Below, piece by piece: positions 1 through 7,288 of a stretch of 39,253 bases of DNA. Source of the stretch: an uncultured Devosia sp. Lineage in GTDB: Bacteria > Pseudomonadota > Alphaproteobacteria > Rhizobiales > Devosiaceae. The stretch is taken from positions 1 through 39,253 of the forward strand of contig NZ_CAJXJS010000033.1 of assembly GCF_913055165.1 (NCBI RefSeq). Direction: 5' to 3'. A program made the position numbers and the translations under genes. Under the pieces are notes generated by a model. That model had not been told where the DNA came from. It did no database searches and saw only the letters and a list, made by a program, of their open reading frames with translations. Positions within the stretch are counted from its first letter, which is position 1. The number at the start of each line of letters is the position of its first letter.

Positions 1-560
1 AGAAGGACCAGGCCGCCGGCCGTCAACTGCCAGGCCGTGAAGCGCAAAGCGGAGACCGGCGGAGCCCATTTCCGACTAAGCACCGTGCCCGCGGCCATGG
101 ATGCCGCCCCTAACACGCCGGCCAGAATGCCTACCGGATCAAGCGCGGCGGTTGGCCCCAGAAGCAGGAGTGCGACCCCGACCACACCGGCGACCGCCGC
201 AACAACAGCGCCGCCCAGAATGGGCGTGCCGAGCCAGGCACGCGCCAACGCGATCACCATAAGCGCCTGGACGGCACCAAGGGTTGCCGCAACGCCGCCT
301 GGCAGCCGCTCTGCGGCGATGAACAGCATGGTCCAGAACAGCCCGAAATTGAGGACACCAAGCACCAGTATCCGGCCAATCAGGGCAAGCGGCGGGACGC
401 TGCGGGTGAGCGCCAGCAGCAGCAGTCCAGCCGGCAGCGCCCGGAGCGCAGCCAGGGTCAGAGGGTGCCCAGCCGGGAGCGCCTCGGTGGTCACAATATA
501 TGTGCTGCCCCATACAGCCGGTGCCAGGGCCGTCAGGAGAATATCGGATATCCGTGCCAT
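1..560 (-). CDS. EamA/DMT-family membrane transporter (partial, C-terminus outside window)
   Basis: The reverse frame from the ATG at 558-560 stays open to the window edge, giving about 186 residues. The translation is very hydrophobic, rich in Ala, Leu, Gly and Val, with several membrane segments. It carries the early W17-G18-S19-T20-Y21 motif typical of the first EamA half-domain, followed by a glycine-rich LGAVQAL segment. EamA proteins are drug/metabolite or amino-acid exporters of about 290 residues, so the first half or more is present here. Nothing shows the substrate. It lies 45 bases downstream of the WrbA-like gene on the same strand and may be co-transcribed with it. No strong ribosome site precedes the chosen ATG. 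Confidence 0.8.
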   Translation of the reverse strand, partial: MARISDILLTALAPAVWGSTYIVTTEALPAGHPLTLAALRALPAGLLLLALTRSVPPLALIGRILVLGVLNFGLFWTMLFIAAERLPGGVAATLGAVQALMVIALARAWLGTPILGGAVVAAVAGVVGVALLLLGPTAALDPVGILAGVLGAASMAAGTVLSRKWAPPVSALRFTAWQLTAGGLVL

Positions 561-605
561 TTTTGGGTTCCAGTGCCGGATGGTGCAGGATCGGATCAGG
601 ACGTC

Positions 606-1229
606 TCAGGCCGCGTCCCGTGCCCAATCCTCCTGTGCGAGCCGCCCTGCAACCCGGGCCACATGAGCGCCCTGGAAGCGGGCACCGGCGAGATCGATCT
701 CGGTAGGATGGAGCGAGCCATCGACGCCAGCGATGGTCCCGGCGCCGTAGGGAGATCCCCCTACAATGCTGTCACGATGCGTTTGCCCCGCGAAGGAATA
801 GGGCAGTCCGACAATGACCATGCCGAAGTGCATGAGCGGAACATGGGTCGACAGGATCGTGGCTTCATGCCCACCATGTTGCGACCCGGTTGAGGCGAAG
901 ACCGCGCCGACCTTGCCCACCAGGGCATTGCGCGCCCACAATCCGCCCGCTTGATCCAGAAACTGCTTCACCTGCCCCGCCATCATGCCGAAGCGTGTCG
1001 GGGTCCCAAGGATGATGCCATCGTAGCTGGCGAGATCGCCGGGACTGATCAGCAGCGTTTCGTCGACGATGTAGCCGGATTTCTCGCGGACGGTTTCAGG
1101 AACGGTCTCAGGAATACGGCGCAGGTCGACAGTCGTCCCGGGGACGCTTTGCGCGCCTTCGGCCTCTGCCTGCGCCAAAGCGCGAACATGGCCATAGCTG
1201 GAATAATAGGCGACGAGAATGCGGGTCAT
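606..1229 (-). CDS. wrbA: WrbA-like NAD(P)H:quinone oxidoreductase (flavodoxin fold)
   Basis: A 207-residue flavodoxin-fold protein. WrbA enzymes bind FMN and reduce quinones by two electrons, protecting against semiquinone formation in the cytoplasm. The N-terminus has the FMN phosphate loop (AYYSSYGHV, residues about 5-13). The central GTPTRFGMMAGQ segment, FASTGSQHGGHE, and the late GGSPYGAGTIAG stretch are all hallmarks of WrbA. Length is close to the usual 200. I chose the ATG at 1227-1229 because a GGAGG ribosome site lies just upstream (about 1237-1241) and the protein begins MTRILVAYYSS as in the family; the in-frame ATG at 1268 would add 13 unrelated residues. It is followed on the same strand by the EamA transporter and preceded by a LysR gene 96 bases away, a likely regulator. 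Confidence 0.9.
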   Translation of the reverse strand: MTRILVAYYSSYGHVRALAQAEAEGAQSVPGTTVDLRRIPETVPETVREKSGYIVDETLLISPGDLASYDGIILGTPTRFGMMAGQVKQFLDQAGGLWARNALVGKVGAVFASTGSQHGGHEATILSTHVPLMHFGMVIVGLPYSFAGQTHRDSIVGGSPYGAGTIAGVDGSLHPTEIDLAGARFQGAHVARVAGRLAQEDWARDAA

Positions 1230-1325
1230 TTGAATGCCTCCGGCAAGGTTTGGAATTGCCAGCAACATCCTTGAACCTGGGGCGCCGAGTAATCATCCGG
1301 CGCTCAAAACACTGTTCACGCCGCT

Positions 1326-2222
1326 TCAGGAATAGAGGGCGTTGAGCGCATCCCGAAGATGGGCCACAAAGGCTTTGGCCCTGGGGTCCGATCCCATATG
1401 CGAGGCGGTAACGGCAAAGATTTCGGGCGATGGCAGCTCGTATTCGGGCAAGACACGCACAAGACGCCCATCGCGCTCAGGCTCGCGCGATATGAAGTCT
1501 GGAAGGGTCCCGATGCCGCAGCCTGCGATCAGCAGGTCGCGCAGGACGACGCTGCTGCCGACCTTGATGCGCGGACGCAGGGTAAGTTTTTTTGGCTCGC
1601 CGGGGCCGAGCAGTAGCCATTCGCTCTGATGGCCAGCCAATGTAAATCCGATCACATCGTGACCAGCAATTTCCTCGGGCCTCTCAGGTGTCCCAAAGCG
1701 CTCCAGGTAAGTGGGTGAGGCAAAAATGGCCTGCCTGAGCTGTCCCAGGCGCCGAATTATCAGCGACGAGTCGGGCAGGCTGGGCCGAATGCGGATGGAT
1801 ATGTCGAAGCCGCCCTCGATCATATCGAGGATGTGATCGTCCAGCGACAAGGTAACTTCAAGGTCAGGATGGTCCTGCAAGAAGCCAGGAAGCATGGGCG
1901 CGATGACCAATTGTCCAAAGGAATGCGGAGCATTGATCTTGAGTTGGCCGCTTAGTGAGCTGGCGTTCGCGCGGATGTCGTTCTCGAGCGCGGTTACGGC
2001 TGAGAGAATGGTCACGGCCTGATCGTAATATGCGTGCCCAGCCTCGGTGAGCGACATGCTGCGGGTGGTTCGTGTTACCAGCGTGCAGCCCAGGCTTTTC
2101 TCGAGCAGCTTGATCTCTTTGCTGAGCAGGCCGGCAGACACACCGAGATCGTTGGCCGCGCCCACAAAGCTGCCACGCTCCACGATCCGTCGGAAGGCAT
2201 TCATTACCGAAAGCTTGTCCAT
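1326..2222 (-). CDS. LysR-family transcriptional regulator
   Basis: A 298-residue LysR-type regulator. Residues 1-60 form the winged helix-turn-helix (RIVERGSFVGAANDLGVSAGLLSKEIKLLEKSLGC region), and residues about 88-295 form the periplasmic-binding-like effector domain, starting GQLKINAPHSFG. Such proteins are DNA-binding activators or repressors responding to small ligands. The start MDKLSVMNAF at 2220-2222 matches the family; the frame stays open upstream to 2636, but that stretch overlaps the next LysR gene in another frame and has no LysR similarity. It sits between wrbA and a second LysR gene, all on the minus strand, and may control wrbA. The ligand cannot be told from sequence. Confidence 0.92.
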   Translation of the reverse strand: MDKLSVMNAFRRIVERGSFVGAANDLGVSAGLLSKEIKLLEKSLGCTLVTRTTRSMSLTEAGHAYYDQAVTILSAVTALENDIRANASSLSGQLKINAPHSFGQLVIAPMLPGFLQDHPDLEVTLSLDDHILDMIEGGFDISIRIRPSLPDSSLIIRRLGQLRQAIFASPTYLERFGTPERPEEIAGHDVIGFTLAGHQSEWLLLGPGEPKKLTLRPRIKVGSSVVLRDLLIAGCGIGTLPDFISREPERDGRLVRVLPEYELPSPEIFAVTASHMGSDPRAKAFVAHLRDALNALYS

Positions 2223-2335
2223 ATGCGACCTGCAACCTCGAAACCTGCTTTTGCCGACGGTAGCGGGGTTTGCGGGCGGGCAAAAGTTGTTCAGTCTCAC
2301 CGCGTCACGGCAGTGAGGCCGAAGGTCAGGATGAC

Positions 2336-3229
2336 CTAGATGCCGCCGAGTTCCTCTGCGAGAAAGTCGAACACCATGCGGACTCTCCTTGAGGTATTGA
2401 GTTCGCGGTGCGTGGTGAGCCAGATGGGGAATTGAAAGGGTGTGTAGGCACCTTCCAGGGCGCGGACAATGCCGGGCGTGTTTTCGCCGAGAAATTCGGG
2501 GACCATGCCAATACCCAGACCGGCTTTGAGCAGTTCCCAGTGGACCAAATGGCTGTCCGCCAGAATGGTCAGATTGCTGCGGTCGATGGGTAGCCCCGCC
2601 TCCAGCAGTCCTGCCAGATAGGTATCGGGCGACCACAGGCTGATGAAATCGGCTTGGGCGATCGTTTCCGCAGTCAGCGGCCTGCCAAAGCGTTCGACAT
2701 AGACCTCCGAAACATAGAGCCGCGCGGCAACGTCCTTGATCTTGCGGGCAATCAGTTCGGGCTGGTCCGGGCGGAAATTGCGGATGGCGATGTCGGCTTC
2801 TCTGCGGCGCAGATCAGCGGCGGAATTCTTGGCGATGAGGTCAACCGTCAGGCCGGTCGCGGTGCGGCGCAACTTCTCGATAATGGGGGGTAGCAGATAG
2901 GCCGCGTCGATCTCGCTGGCGGTAATGGCGATTGTGCCTTCGAGCGCCTGTGCCCGTCCCGACGCGCCGAGCGAGAGACGCCCTGCTGCCTCGCCCATGG
3001 TCCGCACATGCTCGAGTAGCTCCAGGCCGCTGGGGGTGAGTTCGAGACCCCGGCCGGTGCGCTCGAAGAGCACCACGCCCAGTTCTTCCTGCAAGGCCTC
3101 GACCTGCCGGCCCAAAGTGGGTTGGGCCATGCCCAATGCGCGGGCCGCGGCCGATAAGGACCCTTCTTCGGCCGTGACCAGAAAGGCCCGGGCACGGTTC
3201 CAGTCAAATCTGACAGATCGCCAATCCAT
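2336..3229 (-). CDS. LysR-family transcriptional regulator, divergent from the 3338 dehydrogenase
   Basis: A 297-residue LysR regulator. The helix-turn-helix covers roughly residues 8-65 (FLVTAEEGSLSAAARALGMAQPTLGRQV), followed by the effector domain. Two starts are possible: the ATG at 3227-3229 (MDWRSVRFDWN) and one four codons earlier at 3239-3241. Neither has a clear ribosome site, and I chose the inner one by family length. The gene is divergent from the quinone-reductase-like gene at 3338, with about 100 bases between them. That is the classic arrangement for a LysR protein that controls its neighbour and itself. The effector is unknown. It is clearly different in sequence from the adjacent LysR gene, so the pair is not a recent duplication. 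Confidence 0.9.
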   Translation of the reverse strand: MDWRSVRFDWNRARAFLVTAEEGSLSAAARALGMAQPTLGRQVEALQEELGVVLFERTGRGLELTPSGLELLEHVRTMGEAAGRLSLGASGRAQALEGTIAITASEIDAAYLLPPIIEKLRRTATGLTVDLIAKNSAADLRRREADIAIRNFRPDQPELIARKIKDVAARLYVSEVYVERFGRPLTAETIAQADFISLWSPDTYLAGLLEAGLPIDRSNLTILADSHLVHWELLKAGLGIGMVPEFLGENTPGIVRALEGAYTPFQFPIWLTTHRELNTSRRVRMVFDFLAEELGGI

Positions 3230-3289
3230 GCAAATGTGCATACCGGAATACAGGATTTAGTCAATTCTGCAGAGGGCGTGTCTGCCGTA

Positions 3290-3328
3290 CCTCTTGGCCA
3301 TCGGCACCGCGATGGTGCATCCAAGAGG
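3290..3328 (+). promoter_or_regulatory. Nested hairpin that covers the ribosome-binding site of the 3338 gene
   Basis: CCTCTTGG (3290-3297) is the exact complement of CCAAGAGG (3321-3328). Inside them GCACC (3304-3308) pairs with GGTGC (3314-3318) around the loop GCGAT. The outer right arm contains most of the AAGAGGAG ribosome site (3323-3330), which sits seven bases before the ATG at 3338. In RNA this would hide the site from ribosomes; in DNA the same symmetry could serve as an operator for the divergent LysR protein. Both readings are inference. Confidence 0.5.
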
Positions 3329-3337
3329 AGACGACAG

Positions 3338-4342
3338 ATGAAAGCGGTTATTGCCAATGCCTATGGCGGCCCGGAAGTCCTGGTCATTCAGGAAATCGAA
3401 CGGCCAGTCGCCAAGGACAATGAGATTCTTGTAAAGATTTATGCCAGTGCCGTGACCCAGGCCGATGTGATGATGCGGACGGGCAAGCCCCTGTTCGGCA
3501 GGATTTTCCTGGGGCTGCGCAAGCCCAAGGCCGCGGTGCCTGGCACGGCCTTTGCCGGCAAGGTTGAGGCCGTCGGGCGGAACGTAACCCGGTTTGCGGT
3601 CGGTGACGATGTGTTCGGCGAGACGACCATCGGATTTCACGCTCACGCCCAGTTCGTGGCCGTGCCCGAAGACGGGATCATCCAGACCATCCCGATGGCC
3701 ATGTCCTATGAAGAGGCAGCGCCGGTGACCGATGGCGCGCTCACAGTGCACAATTTCCTGACGCGGCTGGTGACCATCCAGCCGGGCCAAAAGGTGCTGA
3801 TCAACGGTGCGGCTGGGGGCCTGGGTACCTCCGCGGTGCAACTGGCCAAGCATCTGGGTGCAGAGGTCACGGCGGTCGCCAGCGGCCGCAATGCCGGTTT
3901 CCTGCGCGACCTTGGTGCCGATCATGTCATCGACTACACCACAGAGGACTTTACCCGGCGCCGCAGCGCTTATGACGTGATCTTCGATACGGTGGGCAAG
4001 GTACCATTCGGCAAGGCCAGACGGGCGCTCACGTCCGACGGCGTCTATCTCTCGCCGGTTCTGGGCCTGGGCCTGTTGTTCCGCATGCTCTGGACCGGGA
4101 AATTCGGACGCCGGAAGGCCATGTTCTCGGCCACGGGGCTTTTGCCGCACGCCGAACTCAGCAATCGCCTGACGGAAGTCAAAACCCTGATCGAAGACGG
4201 CGCTCTCAAAACCATCATCGACCGGCGCTATGACCTCGACCAGATCGCCGAGGCCCATGAATACGTCCAGAGCGGCCACAAGCGCGGCAATGTCGTGCTC
4301 GAAATCGACCACCACGACGTGGCGATCCTGGCAGCCGAGTAA
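3338..4342 (+). CDS. Zinc-independent quinone oxidoreductase / NAD(P)-dependent alcohol dehydrogenase (MDR superfamily)
   Basis: A 334-residue medium-chain dehydrogenase/reductase. The N-terminal GroES-like domain (residues about 1-120) lacks the zinc-binding cysteines of true alcohol dehydrogenases. The Rossmann domain shows INGAAGGLGTSAVQLAKHLGAEV at about 145-170, the NADPH-binding signature of the QOR subfamily. Such enzymes reduce quinones or activated alkenes; the substrate here is not known. The start at 3338 has a strong AGAGGAG site and begins MKAVIANAYGGPEVL as in homologues; the frame is open upstream to 3236 but that part is not family-like. The leader can fold into a hairpin over the ribosome site. 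A divergent LysR gene is the likely regulator, and two DUF4386 genes follow on the same strand after 82 bases. Confidence 0.9.
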   Translation: MKAVIANAYGGPEVLVIQEIERPVAKDNEILVKIYASAVTQADVMMRTGKPLFGRIFLGLRKPKAAVPGTAFAGKVEAVGRNVTRFAVGDDVFGETTIGFHAHAQFVAVPEDGIIQTIPMAMSYEEAAPVTDGALTVHNFLTRLVTIQPGQKVLINGAAGGLGTSAVQLAKHLGAEVTAVASGRNAGFLRDLGADHVIDYTTEDFTRRRSAYDVIFDTVGKVPFGKARRALTSDGVYLSPVLGLGLLFRMLWTGKFGRRKAMFSATGLLPHAELSNRLTEVKTLIEDGALKTIIDRRYDLDQIAEAHEYVQSGHKRGNVVLEIDHHDVAILAAE

Positions 4343-4424
4343 TTCTTTCCCCAGCGGCGGCATGTTGAGCCGGCCCGACCGGGCCGAGGATGGATGCCGC
4401 TCGCCCAATTCCGAGGATGATCCG

Positions 4425-5147
4425 ATGTCCATTCCGTCCCAAGATGATTTCAACTGGGCCCGCTCGGCCGGACTGGCCTATCTGGCCGTCGCGGTCCTTG
4501 CTGGCTTTGCCGAATTTTCCGTTCGCACCGGCATGGTGGTGCAAGGCGACGCTGCGGCCACCATGGCCAACATCGCGGCGAACCAGATGCTCTATGGGCT
4601 TGCCGGGATCGCCGATCTTCTGGTGCTGTTGCTCGACGCCTGGCTCGGCCTGGCCTTCTGGATGCTGCTTAAGCCGGTCAACAAGCCTATCGCCTTGCTG
4701 GCGCTGTTCCTCAACCTCCTGCGGCTCCCCTGGATGGGCGCCAACGTGGTCTATCACTTCGGTGCGCTGTTGCTGGTCAATGGTGCCCTGCCATCCTTTC
4801 CACCCGAGCAGGTGCAGGACCTGGTGGCCCTGCTGCTGGATCTGCACGCCTATGGCTACACCGCCAACGGCATTTTCTTCGGCGCCTGGTGCTTCACCAT
4901 CGGCTGGCTGTTCTACCGCTCCGGCTTCGTGCCGCGCCTGTTGGGCGTGGTGATGATGCTGGCGCTGGTGGGCTACTGGACCGACCTCTTCGTGGTGTTC
5001 GTGCTGCCGGCGTTCGAACCCTCGATCTCCCCCCTGGCCGTCATGCCCGCCGCTCTCGCCGAAATCTCGGTTTGCCTCTGGCTCACCTTCCGCGGCGGCG
5101 CCGTGCATCGGGGCTTCCAAAAACAAATCGCAACGCTGGCCGCCTGA
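4425..5147 (+). CDS. DUF4386-type multi-pass membrane protein (first of tandem pair)
   Basis: A 240-residue integral membrane protein with about six hydrophobic helices. It begins with ARSAGLAYLAVAVLAGFAEF and contains the GLAGIADLLVLLLDAWLGLAFWMLL and NGIFFGAWCFTIGWLFYRSGFVPRLLG segments typical of DUF4386. No biochemical function is known to me for this family. The start was chosen at the ATG 4425-4427, which has GAGGAT about ten bases upstream and begins just before the first soluble-to-membrane transition. It shares its layout with the following gene: the GxFFGxxC motif before the RSGxxPRLxx loop occurs in both. The two are probably an old duplication and one operon with the 3338 dehydrogenase. 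Confidence 0.8.
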   Translation: MSIPSQDDFNWARSAGLAYLAVAVLAGFAEFSVRTGMVVQGDAAATMANIAANQMLYGLAGIADLLVLLLDAWLGLAFWMLLKPVNKPIALLALFLNLLRLPWMGANVVYHFGALLLVNGALPSFPPEQVQDLVALLLDLHAYGYTANGIFFGAWCFTIGWLFYRSGFVPRLLGVVMMLALVGYWTDLFVVFVLPAFEPSISPLAVMPAALAEISVCLWLTFRGGAVHRGFQKQIATLAA

Positions 5148-5188
5148 TCGGCCAGCCCACCCACTTCAGCCCAATGGAGGACAAGATC

Positions 5189-5917
5189 ATGGTCGGACCT
5201 GACCTGCAAACCCGTTCCAACAAGAGCATCGCCCGTGTCACGGGCCTCTTCTATCTCGCCATCATCGCCCTGGGCATCTGGAGCGAAATGGCGGTTCGTG
5301 AAATGCTGATTGTGCCGTACAACGGCCCGCAAACGCTCGCCAATATCATGGCGTCCGGCGGCCTGTTCTCACTCAGCCTTGTCGCCGATATCGGCATGAT
5401 CCTGAGCGATATTGCCGTTGGCATCCTTCTCTACCTGCTGTTTCGTCAGGTGGCGCCGCGTGTGGCGCTGGCCGCGATGATCCTGCGCCTGACTCAGGCC
5501 ATCGTGCTTGCCGCAAACCTCCTGTTCCAGGCGGCCGCGATGGTTCTGCTGCGCGGGGAGCATTTTGCCGAGGCATTCGGCGCCGACAATCTCGCCTGGG
5601 CGGTGCAAGCATTGCTCGAATTGCAGGGGCAAGGCTATGACCTTGGCCTGATCTTCTTCGGGATCAATTGCCTGCTGACCGCCTGGCTGATCATGCGCTC
5701 GGGCATTGCCCCCCGCCTAGTCGCATTGGGAATTGCCGCATCGGGCCTGGTCTATCTGTCGGGGAGCGGGTTTACCCTACTGACCGGCAACCAGCCGATG
5801 GTCATAACCATTGCCTATCTCATACCCCTACTTGCCGAACTAGCGTTCGCGATTTGGCTGGTGTTTGGCGCGAGACTGAGCACCACCCCACGCCACAGCC
5901 AAATCGACGTCCATTAA
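5189..5917 (+). CDS. DUF4386-type multi-pass membrane protein (second of tandem pair)
   Basis: A 242-residue membrane protein with the same architecture as its upstream neighbour. It opens SNKSIARVTGLFYLAIIALGIWSEM, has a middle LLYLLFRQVAPRVALAAMILRL segment, and then LIFFGINCLLTAWLIMRSGIAPRLV, which aligns with the corresponding loop of the first copy. The ATG at 5189 is preceded by GGAGG at 5176-5180 with eight bases between; an ATG at 5174 overlaps that site and is unlikely. Only 41 bases separate it from the previous stop, so co-transcription is likely. The last 90 bases before the convergent epimerase gene contain only short inverted repeats and no clear terminator. Function unknown. 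Confidence 0.8.
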   Translation: MVGPDLQTRSNKSIARVTGLFYLAIIALGIWSEMAVREMLIVPYNGPQTLANIMASGGLFSLSLVADIGMILSDIAVGILLYLLFRQVAPRVALAAMILRLTQAIVLAANLLFQAAAMVLLRGEHFAEAFGADNLAWAVQALLELQGQGYDLGLIFFGINCLLTAWLIMRSGIAPRLVALGIAASGLVYLSGSGFTLLTGNQPMVITIAYLIPLLAELAFAIWLVFGARLSTTPRHSQIDVH

Positions 5918-6005
5918 CTCGGGCTTGAGTCAAACTGAGCTGCCTCCGGATCTGAGGAAATTGGTCGCCCTCTTCGTGTGCCGGACTAATGAGTCCTGAC
6001 CTTGG

Positions 6006-7034
6006 CTAGGTCGCGCTCCGTTCAGCCTGCTGGGTCCAGCTCCGGTGCCATTCGACGAATCTTTGCACGCCTGCTTCAATTGATGTGGCCGGCAGGTAGT
6101 CCGTGAGCGCCATAAACAGGCCCGGATCGGCATGGGTGATCTCAACATCGCCCATCTGCATAGGCAGCATATTCAGGATGGCCGGCTTGCCGACTGCGGC
6201 TTCGACGACCTTGATGAAGTCCATCAGCTCGATCGGCTGGCCACCCGCAATATTGACCGACCGCCACGGTGCCACCGGCGAAAGTGAATCGAGGCCGTTG
6301 TCGAAAGTCACTGGGGCGCCGGTTTTGGGCACGATGCTCATCAGCCGCACCACGCCCTCGATCAAATCGTCAACATAGGTGAAGTCGCGTCGCATTCGGC
6401 CTTCCCCATAGACGTCGATGGGTATGCCCCTTTCTATGGCACTGACAAACTTGAACAATGCCATGTCGGGACGCCCCCACGGTCCATAAACCGTGAAGAA
6501 CCGGAAACAAGTGGTCGGTATTTTGAACAGATGCGCATACGAATGCGACATCGCCTCGCAGGCCTTCTTCGTTGCCGCATAAAGGGAAACGGGGAAGTCG
6601 GTACGGCTCACTTCCCGAAATGGCCTATCCGCGTTGCCCCCGTAGACCGATGACGTCGATGCGATCAGCAAATGTTGCGGTGGACACAGCCGCGCCGCCT
6701 CCAGCAGATTGGCGGTTCCGACTAGGTTCGACTGAACATAGGTGTCGGGGTGCTCGATGCTGTAGCGCACCCCAGCCTGCGCCGCCAAATGCACAATTAT
6801 GTTCGGCCTGAAACTGGTAACGGTATCCCGCAAATGGGCGCTGTCCTCGAGCATGCCCTCTACGAACTGGATGCCATCGTAGTTCTGCAACATGGCCCGG
6901 CGACGCTCTTTCAGCGCCGGCTCATAGTAGGGGGTCATGCCATCGAACCCCAGCACGCTATGTCCGTCCACAAGCAGACGCTTCGCCAGGTGAAACCCGA
7001 TGAAGCCGACAGCTCCCGTAACCAGAATTCTCAT
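6006..7034 (-). CDS. NAD-dependent epimerase, UDP-glucuronate 4-epimerase-like
   Basis: A 342-residue short-chain dehydrogenase of the extended type. It has the G7-x-x-G10-x-x-G13 NAD loop, [15 protein letters not shown] at about 82-96, the catalytic serine region STSSVYG (about 126-132), and Y152-x3-K156. The [11 protein letters not shown] and SNLVGT segments and the [18 protein letters not shown] stretch match UDP-glucuronate/UDP-galacturonate epimerases that supply capsule or lipopolysaccharide sugars. It reads toward the DUF4386 pair and is not part of a visible polysaccharide cluster. By eye its base composition is somewhat poorer in GC than its neighbours, so it may be a transferred singleton. 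Sugar specificity cannot be settled from sequence. Confidence 0.85.
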   Translation of the reverse strand: MRILVTGAVGFIGFHLAKRLLVDGHSVLGFDGMTPYYEPALKERRRAMLQNYDGIQFVEGMLEDSAHLRDTVTSFRPNIIVHLAAQAGVRYSIEHPDTYVQSNLVGTANLLEAARLCPPQHLLIASTSSVYGGNADRPFREVSRTDFPVSLYAATKKACEAMSHSYAHLFKIPTTCFRFFTVYGPWGRPDMALFKFVSAIERGIPIDVYGEGRMRRDFTYVDDLIEGVVRLMSIVPKTGAPVTFDNGLDSLSPVAPWRSVNIAGGQPIELMDFIKVVEAAVGKPAILNMLPMQMGDVEITHADPGLFMALTDYLPATSIEAGVQRFVEWHRSWTQQAERSAT

Positions 7035-7288
7035 TCGGCCGCCCTATCTTACCACCATTGGCGCGCAAGCCATCAATCTTGCCATCATCGCGCAGTTTAG
7101 CGCTTGGGGAAGGACAGACGAGGCATTTCGTCGTCGCACCAGCATTTTTCCGGCGGGCGAACATGGACGCGAACACCGCATACATTTTCTGGCCTCGACT
7201 GGTGAGTACGGTCGGGGTCGCGAGGCGTCCCCGGCCGATCACCGCCAATCATCCGGCAAGCTGGGGCCGCGTGCCGAGGCCAGCCAAG
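7035..7288. other. 254-base intergenic stretch between dimethylglycine dehydrogenase and the epimerase
   Basis: Both flanking genes are on the minus strand, so this stretch should contain the terminator of the demethylation cluster and the epimerase promoter. I see no strong stem with a T-run, no RNA gene and no credible protein. Composition is less GC-rich near 7070-7200 than in the adjacent dehydrogenase. Confidence 0.4.

Noticed and set aside
2223..2636. N-terminal extension of the first LysR protein to about 436 residues
   Set aside because: The extra part overlaps the second LysR gene in another frame and has no similarity; the helix-turn-helix begins right after the ATG at 2222.
5918..6005. 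Bidirectional terminator between the second DUF4386 gene and the epimerase
   Set aside because: Only short stems are seen (for example GGACT/AGTCC at 5983-5996) without T-runs.
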